Below, one piece after another: positions 23,093 to 31,973 of a stretch of DNA of 33,283 bases. Origin of the DNA: an uncultured Bacteroidia bacterium (GTDB taxonomy: Bacteria > Bacteroidota > Bacteroidia > Bacteroidales > Prolixibacteraceae); contig CAIXCY010000005.1 in assembly GCA_903918045.1 (NCBI GenBank), positions 1 through 33,283 on the forward strand. The letters run 5' to 3'. Made by a program: the position numbers and the translations under genes. Below the pieces are notes generated by a model that was given only the letters and a program-made list of their open reading frames with translations, was not told the origin of the DNA and did no database searches. Position 1 is the first letter of the stretch. Each line of letters begins with the position of its first letter.

Positions 23093-25471
23093 TTACTGGC
23101 ACGATAATGTGATTTTCTCATCTGCCAGTCCCAACGAAGTCGCTTTTAAAGTGACGTTTCCTTTTTTGCCTGAGCTCTGAATAATCGCCTGGCACATTCC
23201 GCTGAAAGCCCTCCGCTCATGCCCTTTGGCAGGTTCCAGGCTCATCGCATTCCCATTTCCAACTCCCACGATTTTACCCTCACCCTCGATCTCAAAGTGG
23301 ACAAGGTTATCAGCTTCGGGAACCAATGTTCCGAGTTCATCTGTTATTTTTACTGTGATATAAGAGAGATCTGTACCGTCAGCGTGAATGGCAGATCTGT
23401 CTGCCGAAAGCTCCATTTTTACGGGATCTGCGGCTGTTTTAACCACATCTTTAGCCACAAGTTTGCCGTTAATATAACCTTCGGCCCTAAGGATGCCTTT
23501 CGTAAAGGGGACTTTCCAGCGCAGGGATAGTTTTTTAGTGCTTGAAAAATTTCTGTCTTCCAATGGTTTGTCATTAAGGTAAAGCCTCACCTCATCACAA
23601 TTGGTATAGGCTACAACATCAATTGGCTCTCCTGCCTTCCAGTTCCAATGGGGGAGCAGATGTACCATTGGTTCCTTTGTCCACTGACTTTTATAAAAAT
23701 AGAACGCATCTTTAGGAAAACCACATAGATCAAAGATGCCGAAATAGCTGCTTACAGCCTGTTTTTCGTATGGCGCAGGTTCTCCCATATAGTCGAACCC
23801 GGTCCAGATAAACATCCCCGACATAGATGGTCGTTCCTTTACTGCCTGCCACGCCTCTTCGTGGGTTGTTCCTCCGCCGGCATCATCAAAAGCCGAGGTC
23901 TGACAATCCTTGAACGTTTTTGTCAGCGAGTCGAGGGTGAAATGGTAAACGCCGCGGCTGTCAAATTGTGAGGTTGTCTCACTCGCGATGTAGAGCCAGT
24001 CGGGGTGGTTTTTCTTAAATTCATCATACGCGTCAATGGTGTAGTTAAATCCAACGACATCTACGGCAGCGGTCATCCCTTTCTTTTCAGCCTCCCTCGA
24101 AAAGTTGAAGGCAGAGGTTGTGAAGCGGGTTTTATCGTATTTTTTGATCAGCCCAACGAGCTCTCTTGCAATGTCGCCTCCTGTGGTGCTTCCTGGAAAC
24201 CATTGTTCTTTGATCTCATTTCCGATACTCCAGAGTATTACAGATGGATGATTCCTGTCGCGAAGCACCATGTCGGTGATCTCCCGTTCATGCCAATCCT
24301 TAAAATAATTCTGAAACCCGAATGGGGCTGCATCCTTGCCGATGTACCAACAGTCGAACGTCTCGTCCATAACCAGAAACCCCATTTTGTCACACAATTC
24401 CAAAAGCTCGGGTGCCATCAGGTTATGACTGCAGCGGATCGCATTGCAGCCCATTGTTTTCAGGAGTTCGAGTTGCCGCTGCAACGCTCTGTCATTGAGG
24501 GCTGAACCCAGACTTCCAAGGTCATGGTGATTACATACGCCTAAGATCTTAGTGTTCTTCCCATTCAAAAAGAATCCGCTGTCGGCTCGGAAAGCCAGTG
24601 TACGTATTCCAAAATTTGTATTATACCTATCTTTTAATATTTTGCCCTGATAAATGGAGGTGACCAGTTTATACCGATTTGGGTTCTCCACATCCCACAA
24701 ATTAGGAGAGGTAACCTTTAATGTTGTGTTTAGAACAAGTTTAGAGTCGGGTATAGCTTTTCCCGATTGAGTCTGGACGGCAACTTCTTTTCCGGTATTA
24801 TCAACTATTGAGGATACGATCCTGAGATTCACAAGCTCTTTAGTGTCGTTTGCAATTGTTGTTGCAATATCCACCGTCGCTTCGCGGCTTGTGATTTTGG
24901 GTGTTGTAACAAAAGTTCCCCATTGGCTTACATAAACCGGTGAAGTGGTAACCAGCCACACATGCCGGTAGATTCCTGCACCCGTGTACCAGCGCGAATC
25001 TGGCTGTTTGGAGTTGTCTACCTTGACTGCGACCACATTCTCTCCTTCCTGAATGAAGGGGGTCATATCATACTGAAACGTGGCATAGCCGTAAGGTCTG
25101 GTTCCAAGTGGGTGTCCGTTGATGTAGACCGTACTGTTTTTATAGGCGCCATCAAGAACGATGAACTCTTTTATATCAGTTACGTTGTCCAGAATGAATT
25201 TTTTCCGATACCAGCCAATGCCACCTGGTAATAAACCACCCTGATGTCCTGAGGGATTATCCGGACGAAAGCTCCCTTCAATACTCCAGTCGTGCGGAAG
25301 GTTCAGGTTGCGCCATTTCTGGTCATTGAAATTTGACACTTCAGCATGAGGGATGTCTCCCAGATGGAATTTCCAGCCGGCATCGAAATTCTCACGACCT
25401 GCGGGTTGGGCAAATAGCCGTGGGGTTAGGAAACAGGATAGAAATAGCAGGGTTAATAGGGTAGTTTTCAT
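23093..25471 (-). CDS. GH2 family glycosidase (beta-galactosidase type), paralogue A
   Basis: A secreted GH2 enzyme, about 792 residues from the ATG at 25471. An upstream in-frame start at 25498 is only a TTG; the ATG is preceded closely by AAGGA and opens a clean signal peptide (TLLTLLFLSCFLTPRLFAQ). Domains follow the GH2 order: sugar-binding jelly roll (HDWSIEGSF, GGIGWYRKKF), an Ig-like domain, a TIM barrel, then C-terminal beta domains of the DUF4982 type. Counting from the TTG, the acid/base is Glu428 in SIGNEI and the nucleophile Glu507 in IASETTSQF. Such enzymes usually release beta-galactose, but related ones act on beta-mannose or beta-glucuronate. It is the most downstream of three tandem paralogues. 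Confidence 0.92.
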   Translation of the reverse strand: MKTTLLTLLFLSCFLTPRLFAQPAGRENFDAGWKFHLGDIPHAEVSNFNDQKWRNLNLPHDWSIEGSFRPDNPSGHQGGLLPGGIGWYRKKFILDNVTDIKEFIVLDGAYKNSTVYINGHPLGTRPYGYATFQYDMTPFIQEGENVVAVKVDNSKQPDSRWYTGAGIYRHVWLVTTSPVYVSQWGTFVTTPKITSREATVDIATTIANDTKELVNLRIVSSIVDNTGKEVAVQTQSGKAIPDSKLVLNTTLKVTSPNLWDVENPNRYKLVTSIYQGKILKDRYNTNFGIRTLAFRADSGFFLNGKNTKILGVCNHHDLGSLGSALNDRALQRQLELLKTMGCNAIRCSHNLMAPELLELCDKMGFLVMDETFDCWYIGKDAAPFGFQNYFKDWHEREITDMVLRDRNHPSVILWSIGNEIKEQWFPGSTTGGDIARELVGLIKKYDKTRFTTSAFNFSREAEKKGMTAAVDVVGFNYTIDAYDEFKKNHPDWLYIASETTSQFDSRGVYHFTLDSLTKTFKDCQTSAFDDAGGGTTHEEAWQAVKERPSMSGMFIWTGFDYMGEPAPYEKQAVSSYFGIFDLCGFPKDAFYFYKSQWTKEPMVHLLPHWNWKAGEPIDVVAYTNCDEVRLYLNDKPLEDRNFSSTKKLSLRWKVPFTKGILRAEGYINGKLVAKDVVKTAADPVKMELSADRSAIHADGTDLSYITVKITDELGTLVPEADNLVHFEIEGEGKIVGVGNGNAMSLEPAKGHERRAFSGMCQAIIQSSGKKGNVTLKATSLGLADEKITLSCQ

Positions 25472-25550
25472 TCCTTGTATTTTGGGTTTTGAAAGCAATT
25501 GGAAATGTATATTTTGAATTTATATTGTTTTTTTGTAAAATGTGATGTTA

Positions 25551-25558
25551 TATCTTTG
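25551..25558 (+). promoter_or_regulatory. Plus-strand -7 box inside the GH2 A/B spacer
   Basis: TATCTTTG followed by CG is a perfect Bacteroidota -7 motif on the plus strand, with TTG triplets at 25525-25527 and 25533-25535. No plus-strand gene follows, because GH2 paralogue B runs the other way from 25650. A short hairpin, GCCCttcGGG, then TTTCTTT lies about 70 bases downstream (25625-25641). Together they could define a short antisense or leader RNA. Confidence 0.35.
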
Positions 25559-25649
25559 CGATTACTTAGGTCACCACTTCGCGGGTTCTTTGCCTTTTGA
25601 TTGATTCATTCTATAATCATGTCAGCCCTTCGGGTTTCTTTCCGGATTG

Positions 25650-28109
25650 TTAATCCAACTTACTTGTAATTTCTATTTTTTCATCCGGAAATCCCAAAGA
25701 AGAAGCTTTCAAAATGATTTTTCCTTGTTTATGTGTGCTGCGGATAACGACCTGGCACATCCCACTGAAGGCACTTCGCTCTTTCCCTTTTGCAGATTCA
25801 AGGCAGATCGGATTCCCGTTTGCAACCCCAACAATTTCACCTTCACCCTCAATCTCGAAATGAACAAGATTATCGGCATTGGGAACGAGGGTTCCTTTAT
25901 TGTCTTTAATTTTAATCGTAATGTATGAGAGATCCAGACCATCCGAATGAATGGTTGAGCGATCGGCAGTGAGTTCGATTTTCGAAGGATCACCTGCCGT
26001 TTTAACAATATCAGTAAGGATTAGTTTGCCGTTTTTATAACCTTCCGCACGAAGGGTGCCCGGTGTAAATGGAACTTTCCAGTCGAGTGATAATTTTTGT
26101 CCTTCACCCAGATCGATCGGCGTATCCCACTGATTGGTTTTATATTGAAATTTAGTGCCTGCAAATGCCTGCTGACCAATGAGCTTATCATTTAAGTAAA
26201 GCTTTACCTCATCACAGTTGGTATAGGCAATCACATCGATCATTTGTCCGCTTTTCCAGTTCCAGTGAGGAAGCAAATGAAGCACCGGTTCAGTCGTCCA
26301 TTGGCTTTTATAAAAGTAGAAAACATCCTTAGGAAATCCGCAGAGGTCTATAACGCCAAAACTGGAGGAGATGCAGGGGTATGGATAGATCGGCTCACCG
26401 TAATAATCAAAACCTGACCAGACAAACATACCCGCAACATAAGGTGTTTCCTTGACTGCCCTCCAGGTGGTTTGGGTAATCATGGTTGCAGGACGGTCGT
26501 AGTAAGTACCGCGATTATCGAATGAAGAGCAATGCATATCTGGTGTAGGCCCCATTGCCGAATCTGCGGGGAAATGATAAATGCCCCGGTCACTTAATGA
26601 AGAAGCTGTCTCACTGGCAATAAAAAAACCGTTCGGATGTTTGGCCTTCTCTTCGGGATACCTTTCGACAGTATAATTAATGCCGATAACATCGACTTTA
26701 TCAGACATAAAGGTGGTGTCAGCACGCCAGACACCTGCAAACGCGCAGGTTGTAAAACGGCTTTTGTCGTATCTTTTAATGATTCCGTCGAGCTCTCTGG
26801 CAATTGCAGCACCACCGTATTTGGTATGGTTTTTTTCAGGAATTTCATTTCCGATACTCCATAGGAAAATGGAGGGGTGATTACGGTCCCGAATTACCAT
26901 ATCCGATAAGTCACGTTCATGCCACTCCTTGAAGTAGATATGGTAATCGTATTTCATCTTCTCGAGATACCAGACATCGAAAGCCTCATCCATAACCACA
27001 AAACCCATCTTGTCACACAGATCGAGCAGGTCGGGTGAAGGTGGATTATGACTCGTACGGATCGCATTGCAGCCCATGCTTTTAAGAATCTCAAGCTGAC
27101 GTTCGAGGGCACGGGTGTTTAATGCTGTCCCCAGACAACCTAAGTCGTGATGCTGGCAAACCCCTAAAACCTTCACACACTTCCCGTTCAGAAAGAAACC
27201 ACTGTCGGATCTGAAGGCAATCGTACGGATACCGAATGTTGTGTAATAAGTATCCCTGAGTTCTTTACCTTCATAAATTTCAGATGCAAGGCGATATAAA
27301 TCAGGATGTTCAATGCTCCATAGTTGAGGAGCGTTTACTTTTATTTGTGAGTTTATCTTTAGCTGTGAATTCGGTTCAATTTTTGCAGTTTGAACCTGGC
27401 TCGCAATTTTTTTGCCGTTCCCATCCAAAACAGAGGAAACAATTCGGATCGTTGTTTTTTCCCTCTTTTCGTTGGTGATGCTTGTTTCTACCTGAACCAG
27501 TGCTTCTTTTGGCGATACTTTTGGTGTCGTCACATAAGTTCCCCACTGACTCACATGGACCGGTGAAGTGGTCGTAATCCAGACATGCCGGTAGATCCCG
27601 GATCCTGAATACCAGCGGGTATTGGGCTGTAACGAGTTATCTACCTTAACTGCGATTAAATTTTCACCTTCAGTCAGAAAAGGGGTTAGGTCATATTGGA
27701 AAGTGGAATATCCCATCGGGCGGTTGCCCAGTTTATGGCCGTTGATCCAAACTGTACTGTTTTGGTAAACACCATCAAACAGAATAAACCGGCGTTTGTT
27801 TTGAATATCCGAAATCAGGAAATTTTTTCTGTACCAGCCAATTCCGCCTGGTAAGTTTGCATCTGCACCGTTTCCCGGATTTTCGGGTTCGAAGCTTCCT
27901 TCGATACTCCAGTCGTGAGGCAGATCGAGGCTTCTCCAGTTCTGATCAGCGAAGGTTGTTGTTTCCGCACCGGATATATCGCCCAGGTGGAACTTCCAGC
28001 CGGTATCAAAATTTTCTCTTCCGGCAGGTTGTGCGGACACATAGGGAGTTAAAAATCCGGTTAAAAGGAAGATGATTATTAGTGATTTTCCCATTTTGAA
28101 ATTAAACAT
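25650..28109 (-). CDS. GH2 family glycosidase (beta-galactosidase type), paralogue B
   Basis: The longest of the three paralogues (819 residues), with a signal peptide ending near VSAQ; a second ATG at 28094 is an equally good start. The GH2 layout is complete, with acid/base Glu422 in SIGNEI and nucleophile Glu500 in IASETASSL. It differs from A and C in the C-terminal part: about 20 extra residues, including FQYKTNQWDTPIDLGEG, are inserted between the LYLNDKLIG strand and the LSLDWKVPF strand (around 26100-26160). The nucleophile loop also reads SLSDRGIY rather than SQFxSRGVY. Both changes could alter substrate recognition. A 151-bp spacer separates it from paralogue A. Confidence 0.92.
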   Translation of the reverse strand: MFNFKMGKSLIIIFLLTGFLTPYVSAQPAGRENFDTGWKFHLGDISGAETTTFADQNWRSLDLPHDWSIEGSFEPENPGNGADANLPGGIGWYRKNFLISDIQNKRRFILFDGVYQNSTVWINGHKLGNRPMGYSTFQYDLTPFLTEGENLIAVKVDNSLQPNTRWYSGSGIYRHVWITTTSPVHVSQWGTYVTTPKVSPKEALVQVETSITNEKREKTTIRIVSSVLDGNGKKIASQVQTAKIEPNSQLKINSQIKVNAPQLWSIEHPDLYRLASEIYEGKELRDTYYTTFGIRTIAFRSDSGFFLNGKCVKVLGVCQHHDLGCLGTALNTRALERQLEILKSMGCNAIRTSHNPPSPDLLDLCDKMGFVVMDEAFDVWYLEKMKYDYHIYFKEWHERDLSDMVIRDRNHPSIFLWSIGNEIPEKNHTKYGGAAIARELDGIIKRYDKSRFTTCAFAGVWRADTTFMSDKVDVIGINYTVERYPEEKAKHPNGFFIASETASSLSDRGIYHFPADSAMGPTPDMHCSSFDNRGTYYDRPATMITQTTWRAVKETPYVAGMFVWSGFDYYGEPIYPYPCISSSFGVIDLCGFPKDVFYFYKSQWTTEPVLHLLPHWNWKSGQMIDVIAYTNCDEVKLYLNDKLIGQQAFAGTKFQYKTNQWDTPIDLGEGQKLSLDWKVPFTPGTLRAEGYKNGKLILTDIVKTAGDPSKIELTADRSTIHSDGLDLSYITIKIKDNKGTLVPNADNLVHFEIEGEGEIVGVANGNPICLESAKGKERSAFSGMCQVVIRSTHKQGKIILKASSLGFPDEKIEITSKLD

Positions 28110-28203
28110 GAATTGTAATTAATTTATTTTTAAGCTTTTATAAACATATCGGGTGTATTTCAAAAGTGAAAAAGTTTAACCGCAGAGAACCGCAAAGTAT
28201 TAA

Positions 28204-30591
28204 TCAATGACATAATATCGTTATTTTCTCCTCTGCCAATCCTAACGAGGATGCTTTTAGAATGATGGTCCCCTTTTTATTGGAGCTCCTTACAATTGCC
28301 AGACACATCCCGCTAAATGCCCTTCGTTGCTTCCCTTTATTCGGCTCAAGGCTTATTGGATTTCCGTTTCCGACACCTGCGATTTCGCCTTCACCCTCGG
28401 TATCAAAATAGATCAGATTATCTGCATTGGGTACCATCACCCCTTTCGCATCTTTCATTTTAACTGTAATGAACGACAGGTCCCTCCCGTCTGCATCGAT
28501 AGTGGTCCGGTCAGCGGTTAATTCAATCTTACTCACATCGCCAGCACTCTTTACCTCATCTTTTGCAACAAGGACTCCGTTTTTAAATCCTTCAGCCCTC
28601 AGTGTGCCGGGCATAAATGGAATTCGCTTCCAGCTTAGGGAAAGGTTATCGTTGTCTGCCATTTTTCGCGTGCCAATGAATTGATCGTTGAGGTATAATC
28701 GAACTTCGTCACAATTGGTGTAAGCTACAACATCCACCGTATCCTTTGGGGTCCATGACCAATGCGGAAGAATATGGAGTACGTTTTTTTTCGTCCATTT
28801 GCTTTGGTAAAAGTAGTAGATGTCTTTGGGGAATCCACACAGATCAATGATCCCAAAGTAGGAACTAACTGCAGGATAAGGATAAGGCGCCGGTTCTCCG
28901 AGGTAATCGAATCCGGTCCACACAAACATGCCGGCAAAGAAGGGACGGTCACGGTTCATTTTCCATGAGTTCTGGTGTGTTCGCCCACCTCCGTTATCGT
29001 ATGCTGAGCTTTGCAAGTCGCTCCAGTTTCCAACTGTTTTATCAAGTGGTCCGTGATATACACCCCGGCTGCTGAATTGAGAGGTTGTTTCGCTTGCAAT
29101 AAAACGCATATCGGGATGTAGCTTCTTATTGGAGTCATAGGTGCTATAACTGTAGTTAATTCCAATAATATCGAGTGCCGGAACGATGCTGTTTTTGCCA
29201 AGATCGTCGGCAAGTTCATGTAAACCGCAGGTCACAAAACGGGTGTTATCGAGTTTTTTAATGATGGAGGTGAGCTTTTTTGCCAAAGGAATAATCGTCG
29301 AATCGCTCTCCTGTGGGATTTCATTTCCGATGCTCCACAGGATTATTGAAGGGTGATTCCTGTCGCGCTTCACGAGGTCGGATAGCTCCCTTTCGTGCCA
29401 TTCGTTGAACCAGATGCTAAAGTCATATTGGCTTTTACCTTTGGTCCAGCAATCGAACGCCTCGTCCATGACCAGAAAACCCATCTTATCACAGAGGTCG
29501 AGCACTTCCGGCGCCGGCTGATTATGACTTGTTCGGATTGCATTGCATCCCATCTCTTTCAAAATTTCAAGTTGTCGCTCAGCTGCGCGAAGATTAAATG
29601 CTGCTCCCAGACTTCCAAGGTCGTGATGCATACAAACCCCCAGTATTTTAGTATGCTTTCCGTTTATATAAAACCCGCTGTCGGCTGAAAAGGCGATTGA
29701 ACGGATTCCGAATGTTGTCGTGTAGCTATCCTTGATCTGACCTTCCTCAATGACTTTGCTTACAAGCTGATAAAGATTTGGATTTTCGATATCCCAAAGT
29801 TGAGGGTTTGAAACTTTGAGGTTGGTTTTAAACGTGAAATTTGAATTTGCAGCTACCTTTTCTAACTGCGTCTGACACACCACTTCATTTCCTGCATTGT
29901 CGATGACTGATGTAACCAACTTTACCTTCACCAAAGTATTGGTCTCATTGGAGATGCTCGTTGAAGTCTGAACGGAGGCCTCTTTTTTCGAAATCTTAGG
30001 AGTGCTCACTGTGGTTCCCCATTGACCGACATGGACAGGCGAGGTTGTCGTCATCCAGACATGCCGGTATATTCCTGAACCTGAGTACCAGCGCGAGTTT
30101 GGCTGGAGCGAGTTGTCAACCCTGACTGCCATTGTATTTTCACCTTCTGCGAGGTAAGGACTCAGCTCATATTGAAAGGTGGCATATCCGTTTGGACGGT
30201 TCCCAAGGTAATATCCATTGAGCCAAACCTTACTGTTCATATAAACCCCATCAAAGGTTATGAAATGTCTTTGTCTTTTTACATTGGAAACTGAGAATGT
30301 TTTCCGGTACCATCCGATTCCTCCAGGCAAAGATGCCCCTCCGTTTGTGGCCGGATTATCGGGTTTGAAATTACCCTCGATACTCCAGTCATGAGGGAGA
30401 TCGAGGGTCCGCCAATCGCCATCTGCAAAGCCAGACTTTTCGGCTTCAGGCAAATCGCCCAAATGAAATTTCCATCCTGCATCAAAATTTTCCCTTCCGG
30501 AAGGTTGTGCTGAAAGCTGAATGCCTGAAAATAAAATCAGGGCAGCAAACGGGATCAGATACAAATTCCTCATTTTTAAAAATCTGCCCAT
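28204..30591 (-). CDS. GH2 family glycosidase (beta-galactosidase type), paralogue C
   Basis: First of the GH2 triplet in transcription order, 795 residues. The ATG at 30573 (residue 7) gives a tidier signal peptide (LIPFAALILFSGIQLSAQ), and 30591 is only 2 bp past the stop of the preceding amidohydrolase gene, indicating translational coupling in either case. GH2 motifs are complete: HDWSIEGNF, GGIGWYRKTF, acid/base Glu424 in SIGNEI, nucleophile Glu501 in IASETTSQF, and the C-terminal GEGEIAGVGNGNPISLEP shared by all three. It resembles paralogue A more than B in the nucleophile loop. The 94-bp spacer to paralogue B has no terminator. Confidence 0.92.
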   Translation of the reverse strand: MGRFLKMRNLYLIPFAALILFSGIQLSAQPSGRENFDAGWKFHLGDLPEAEKSGFADGDWRTLDLPHDWSIEGNFKPDNPATNGGASLPGGIGWYRKTFSVSNVKRQRHFITFDGVYMNSKVWLNGYYLGNRPNGYATFQYELSPYLAEGENTMAVRVDNSLQPNSRWYSGSGIYRHVWMTTTSPVHVGQWGTTVSTPKISKKEASVQTSTSISNETNTLVKVKLVTSVIDNAGNEVVCQTQLEKVAANSNFTFKTNLKVSNPQLWDIENPNLYQLVSKVIEEGQIKDSYTTTFGIRSIAFSADSGFYINGKHTKILGVCMHHDLGSLGAAFNLRAAERQLEILKEMGCNAIRTSHNQPAPEVLDLCDKMGFLVMDEAFDCWTKGKSQYDFSIWFNEWHERELSDLVKRDRNHPSIILWSIGNEIPQESDSTIIPLAKKLTSIIKKLDNTRFVTCGLHELADDLGKNSIVPALDIIGINYSYSTYDSNKKLHPDMRFIASETTSQFSSRGVYHGPLDKTVGNWSDLQSSAYDNGGGRTHQNSWKMNRDRPFFAGMFVWTGFDYLGEPAPYPYPAVSSYFGIIDLCGFPKDIYYFYQSKWTKKNVLHILPHWSWTPKDTVDVVAYTNCDEVRLYLNDQFIGTRKMADNDNLSLSWKRIPFMPGTLRAEGFKNGVLVAKDEVKSAGDVSKIELTADRTTIDADGRDLSFITVKMKDAKGVMVPNADNLIYFDTEGEGEIAGVGNGNPISLEPNKGKQRRAFSGMCLAIVRSSNKKGTIILKASSLGLAEEKITILCH

Positions 30592-30593
30592 TT

Positions 30594-31952
30594 TTATTTT
30601 TTATCAAGATTAAGAATCCGGATGGCATTGTCATGAAGGATCATTTGTGCAATTTTTAATGCTTCATCTTCACTAAAATAACCATCCCTAACCTTTTCGG
30701 TGAGCACTTTAGTCACGACCTGCCTGGCAAACAAAAGATGACCATAGATATTCTCCACATTCCTGAAGTCGCCCCCAAAGGCCATGATTTTACTTGCAGG
30801 AACCGTTTCGAGCCATTCGTGTAAATACCGCTCACTGTAGGATGGGGAGATGATATAAAGCCAGCACATGTCGATGTACACATTTCTGAATCCTTTGGCA
30901 ACTGCAGCAAGTTCACCCCCGAAAGGATACCCTCCGTGGAAAAGGATAAACTTCACATCCCGGTATTTCAGAAAAAGATTCGTAAGGTGTGTCGGATTGG
31001 AATTGTCGATATAATTTCCATCGCCGGCCTGAAGTCCGGTATGAAATTGCACCGGCGTATTTGTAGCTCTGCATAGATCTAATATCCTGTGAACCATATA
31101 ATCCTGTAACGGTTTTATCTCGCTGCCATTATATTTGAGAACACTTCCCCCAGGCAAAGCCATGATCTTACGAAAGACTTCGTCAGCTTTTTCCTTCGTA
31201 ACGTCATCGAAAAAGAGATCTCTTTCGTAGGCAACGCCAATTTTTACGGCTACATTATTATGATCCAGAGCCTTACGGAATGCTGTTCCCAAAGCTGTTA
31301 CGAAATCGTCAAGCGAATGAATAGGAGTATTCAAATCTCTGGCTATGGTTGCAATTTTTTTTGCAGAAACGGCAAATATAAACTCCCCAAAACGTTTCAC
31401 ATGTTTAAACTTGGCAGGATTTGCCAGCATACTGTTATCTTCGTCAACAAGTACATAATCGATGCCACATTTTTTATTGAGCACCTGATCATACCAGTCT
31501 GACTGATACGATTTTTTAATCTTTGCTGATAATTCTTCGACTGTTTTTTCGTTTAAATCTTTGGCACCAAAAAGTTTATCCGCCGTAAGCAATGCCGCAC
31601 GACAGTAAGCTGTATTGGATGTCGCTTCCCAGTATGGTTTCAGGATATTCCATTTTTCCATTACCGTCAGGGAGTCGGTAAGTAACTTATTGAATGTTTG
31701 TTTGGGCATCCCTGCCGACCGGATATCGTCGTAGGCATAATGTTGCAGCAGTAACATGAAATCGAGCTTACCAGGAGAAATCCAGGCTGACTGATCTTCA
31801 AGATGTTCATGGGTATCGACCACCCTCATATTGGAAATATACGTTTTGATACGTTGCTCGTAACCGGATTGAGGAAGCGGTTTGATTTGAACTTGTGCGT
31901 GGGTACCAAAATAAAGGCTGGCAGCCAATAAAGACACAATCGTTCTTTTCAT
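30594..31952 (-). CDS. Exported amidohydrolase-superfamily protein
   Basis: A 452-residue protein with a short signal peptide (SLLAASLYFGTHAQ). The metal site of an amidohydrolase TIM barrel is visible: His48-x-His50 in VVDTHEHLED, a later His in VQFHTGLQAGDG, a further His in ILFHGGYPFGGE, and Asp in MAFGGDFRN. The pattern and length resemble the amidohydrolase-2 group, which includes decarboxylases, lactonases and relatives of uronate isomerase. Uronate isomerases are cytoplasmic, so an exported relative is more likely to be a lactonase or hydrolase for a sugar acid or similar. It follows the unknown secreted protein gene by 21 bp and is tightly followed by GH2 C, placing it in the glycan-degrading operon. 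Confidence 0.83.
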   Translation of the reverse strand: MKRTIVSLLAASLYFGTHAQVQIKPLPQSGYEQRIKTYISNMRVVDTHEHLEDQSAWISPGKLDFMLLLQHYAYDDIRSAGMPKQTFNKLLTDSLTVMEKWNILKPYWEATSNTAYCRAALLTADKLFGAKDLNEKTVEELSAKIKKSYQSDWYDQVLNKKCGIDYVLVDEDNSMLANPAKFKHVKRFGEFIFAVSAKKIATIARDLNTPIHSLDDFVTALGTAFRKALDHNNVAVKIGVAYERDLFFDDVTKEKADEVFRKIMALPGGSVLKYNGSEIKPLQDYMVHRILDLCRATNTPVQFHTGLQAGDGNYIDNSNPTHLTNLFLKYRDVKFILFHGGYPFGGELAAVAKGFRNVYIDMCWLYIISPSYSERYLHEWLETVPASKIMAFGGDFRNVENIYGHLLFARQVVTKVLTEKVRDGYFSEDEALKIAQMILHDNAIRILNLDKK

Positions 31953-31973
31953 AGGTATTAAAATTTGGATTTT

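Noticed and set aside
24005-24505. 166-codon plus-strand open frame opposite GH2 paralogue A
   Set aside because: It lies entirely inside the well-supported GH2 gene on the other strand and its translation shows no domain pattern; it is a by-product of that gene's codon use.
25472-25498. TTG start for GH2 paralogue A
   Set aside because: The downstream ATG at 25471 is preceded by AAGGA and gives a normal signal peptide.
28160-28200. CCGCAGAGAACCGCAAAG motif in the GH2 B/C spacer as a repeat array
   Set aside because: Only one and a half imperfect units are present, too little to call a repeat from this window alone.
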